The notes beneath the pieces were generated by a model. It did not search any database and was not told the DNA's origin. It worked only from the letters and a program-made list of their open reading frames with translations. This document shows, piece after piece, positions 62,760-64,000 of a stretch of 64,000 nucleotides of DNA. The DNA is taken from NCBI RefSeq assembly GCF_036013745.1, contig NZ_CP107880.1:7688001-7752000 (forward strand), written 5' to 3'. Made by a program: the position numbers and the translations under genes. Origin of the DNA: Streptomyces sp. NBC_00483 (GTDB lineage: Bacteria; Actinomycetota; Actinomycetes; Streptomycetales; Streptomycetaceae). Numbering within the stretch: position 1 is the first letter of the stretch; the number at the start of each line of letters is the position of its first letter.

Positions 62760-63661
62760 GTCTGGGCTCCCTTCGTCGACTTGAGGGCGGGGACGCGGTC
62801 GCGCAGGCCGTCGCCGACGAGGTTGACGCCGACCACCAGCAGCGCGATGACCAGGCCGGGCAGTGTCACCAGCCACCACGACGTGGTGAGGTAGGCCTGG
62901 CCGTCGGAGATGATGCGGCCCCATGTCGCGAACGGGCGTTGGGGGCCGGCGCCGAGGAAGCTGAGCGAGCTCTCCAGGAGGACGGCCTGGGCCAGGAGCA
63001 GCAGGATCACCAACGCCGCCGGGCGCACGATGTTCGGGATCACGTGGCGGCCGAGGACCGACCATCCGCGCAGGCCCAGGAGGCGGGCGGCAGCCACGTA
63101 CGGCTTCTCGCGTTCCACGAGGACGAGGGAACGGGTCAGGCGGGCCACCTCCGGCCACTGTGCGACCGCGATCACCGCCGTGATGACGGGGATCGACGGG
63201 CCGAACAGGGCGACGACCAGAAGGAGCATCATCAGGAGGGGCAGGGCGAGTTGGGCTTCCAGGAGGCGGGAGACGACCGTGTCGACCCAGCCGCCGAAGT
63301 AGCCTGCGGCCGAACCCGCGGCGATGCCGATCAGGCCGGACACGATCACGGCCAGCACACCCACCGTCAGTGACACCTGGCCGCCCAGCAGGATCCGGGC
63401 GAGCAGATCGCGGCCCAGCTGGTCCGTGCCGAACAGGTGGCCCTCGGTGAGCGGCGGGAGCCTGCGGGCCGCCAGGTTCTGCGCGTTGGCGTCCGGCAGG
63501 GGGAGTACGCGGGCGAGTGCGACGGGCAGCACGACCATCGCCGCGCACACCGCGCCCACCCAGAGTTTGAAGCGGGCGCTGCGCCGCTGGCGGGTCGCCG
63601 TGGCCCGCCTGAGGTCGCGGGCGGTGACGGCGCTGGGTGCGGGGGAAAGCGTGGCGGACAT
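62756..63661 (-). CDS. Opp/Dpp-type ABC transporter permease (OppC/DppC-like)
   Basis: 301-residue inner-membrane permease with six helices. After a basic cytoplasmic N-terminus it has the family block HLFGTDQLGRDLLARIL, the EAA loop YVAAARLLGLRGWSVLGRHVIPN, and ESSLSFLGAGPQRPFATWG. It works with the partial permease at 63665 and the two ATPases. Nickel, peptide and glycan importers share this architecture. Confidence 0.92.
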   Translation of the reverse strand: MSATLSPAPSAVTARDLRRATATRQRRSARFKLWVGAVCAAMVVLPVALARVLPLPDANAQNLAARRLPPLTEGHLFGTDQLGRDLLARILLGGQVSLTVGVLAVIVSGLIGIAAGSAAGYFGGWVDTVVSRLLEAQLALPLLMMLLLVVALFGPSIPVITAVIAVAQWPEVARLTRSLVLVEREKPYVAAARLLGLRGWSVLGRHVIPNIVRPAALVILLLLAQAVLLESSLSFLGAGPQRPFATWGRIISDGQAYLTTSWWLVTLPGLVIALLVVGVNLVGDGLRDRVPALKSTKGAQT

Positions 63662-63664
63662 GGC

Positions 63665-64000
63665 TCAGGCCGCCTTTCCGAGTCGTACCCGCGGGTCGAG
63701 CAGCGGGTAGCAGAGGTCGACGACGAGTTGGACCAGCAGTGCGAGTGCGGCCGTGACCAGGACCGTTGCCTGGATCAGGGGGTAGTCGCGGGTGTCGAGG
63801 GCGCGGACGACGAGCGAGCCGACGCCCGGCCAGCCGAAGACGACCTCGACGACCACGACACCGTTGAGCAGCGCCGCGAACCGGGTGCCGACGGCGGTGA
63901 CCAGCGGCACCGCCGAGTTGGCGAGTGCGTAGCGCCAGGTCAGGGCGCGCTCGCTGACACCGCGCGAGCGGGCCACGGTTACGTACGAGGAGGCGAGCGC
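63665..64000 (-). CDS. Opp/Dpp-type ABC transporter permease (OppB/DppB-like), C-terminal part
   Basis: The gene runs off the right edge; 111 codons and the stop are visible. The C-terminal EAA-loop region (YVTVARSRGVSERALTWRY, with ANSAVPLVTAVG) and the motif VVVVEVVFGWPGVGSLVVRAL are typical of DppB. The OppC-like gene starts 3 bases after its stop. The solute-binding protein gene is expected beyond the window. Confidence 0.9.
   Translation of the reverse strand, partial: ALASSYVTVARSRGVSERALTWRYALANSAVPLVTAVGTRFAALLNGVVVVEVVFGWPGVGSLVVRALDTRDYPLIQATVLVTAALALLVQLVVDLCYPLLDPRVRLGKAA

Overview
The window is high-GC actinobacterial DNA, almost certainly Streptomyces: third codon positions are nearly all G or C, GTG starts and ATGA/GTGA stop-start overlaps are common, and the gene families (PASTA-less sensor kinases, ROK regulators, OpuA plus a permease fused to binding domains, FCD-type GntR regulators) are typical of that genus. 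No gene-free stretch exceeds 300 bases. No phage genes, IS elements, rRNA or CRISPR arrays were seen.

Region 1 (1-3200): the end of a ketoacyl-ACP synthase III-like gene, a GntR/FCD regulator whose 3' end is tandemly duplicated, and a membrane Ser/Thr kinase followed by a 19-bp minisatellite.

Region 2 (3356-14774, all plus strand): a carbohydrate module. It holds a ROK repressor, a three-gene ABC sugar importer, a Gfo/Idh/MocA dehydrogenase, a TIM-barrel isomerase, then a secreted sugar dehydrogenase with PKD and CBM-like domains and a secreted ThuA-DUF1080 fusion. Together these fit oxidation, import and cleavage of 3-keto-glycosides or cyclitol glycosides.

Region 3 (14980-23652, plus strand): eight tightly overlapping genes forming an Ebo-type cluster (EboC/UbiA prenyltransferase, EboA, EboB/TatD, EboE, EboF). 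A myo-inositol-phosphate-synthase homologue sits at the head where the classical cluster has a dehydroquinate-synthase-like enzyme, and two extra TIM-barrel proteins are present, one with a Tat signal. This is the best candidate for an undescribed system: synthesis and handling of a prenylated cyclitol-type metabolite.

Region 4 (23760-48433): a large oxalate and formate catabolic island. It has two OxlT-like transporters, two near-identical formyl-CoA:oxalate CoA-transferases (frc), an NDP-forming acyl-CoA synthetase, sucCD, an aldehyde dehydrogenase, a GntR regulator, a beta-carbonic anhydrase, a truncated acyl-CoA dehydrogenase, an NAD-type molybdenum formate dehydrogenase (fdsGBAD-like), a ketopantoate-reductase homologue (candidate oxalyl-CoA reductase), a LysR regulator, an oxalate-CoA-ligase-like protein and oxalyl-CoA decarboxylase (oxc). 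Two recurrent operators are visible: an ATACNGTAT palindrome (GntR-type) at four promoters, and a paired ATAG-N7-TTAT LysR box in the ligase/oxc divergent promoter.

Region 5 (48545-52692): two identical tRNA-Leu(GAG) genes bracket a glycine betaine-type ABC transporter whose permease is fused to two tandem binding domains.

Region 6 (52717-59737, minus strand): a seven-gene tetronate (threonate/erythronate) catabolic operon (ltnD, otnK, otnC, MFS, otnI, denD, gntR) with a 19-bp palindromic operator at its head.

Region 7 (59821-64000, minus strand): an Opp/Dpp-type ABC importer running off the window end, followed by a cytosolic BNR-repeat sialidase-like protein.
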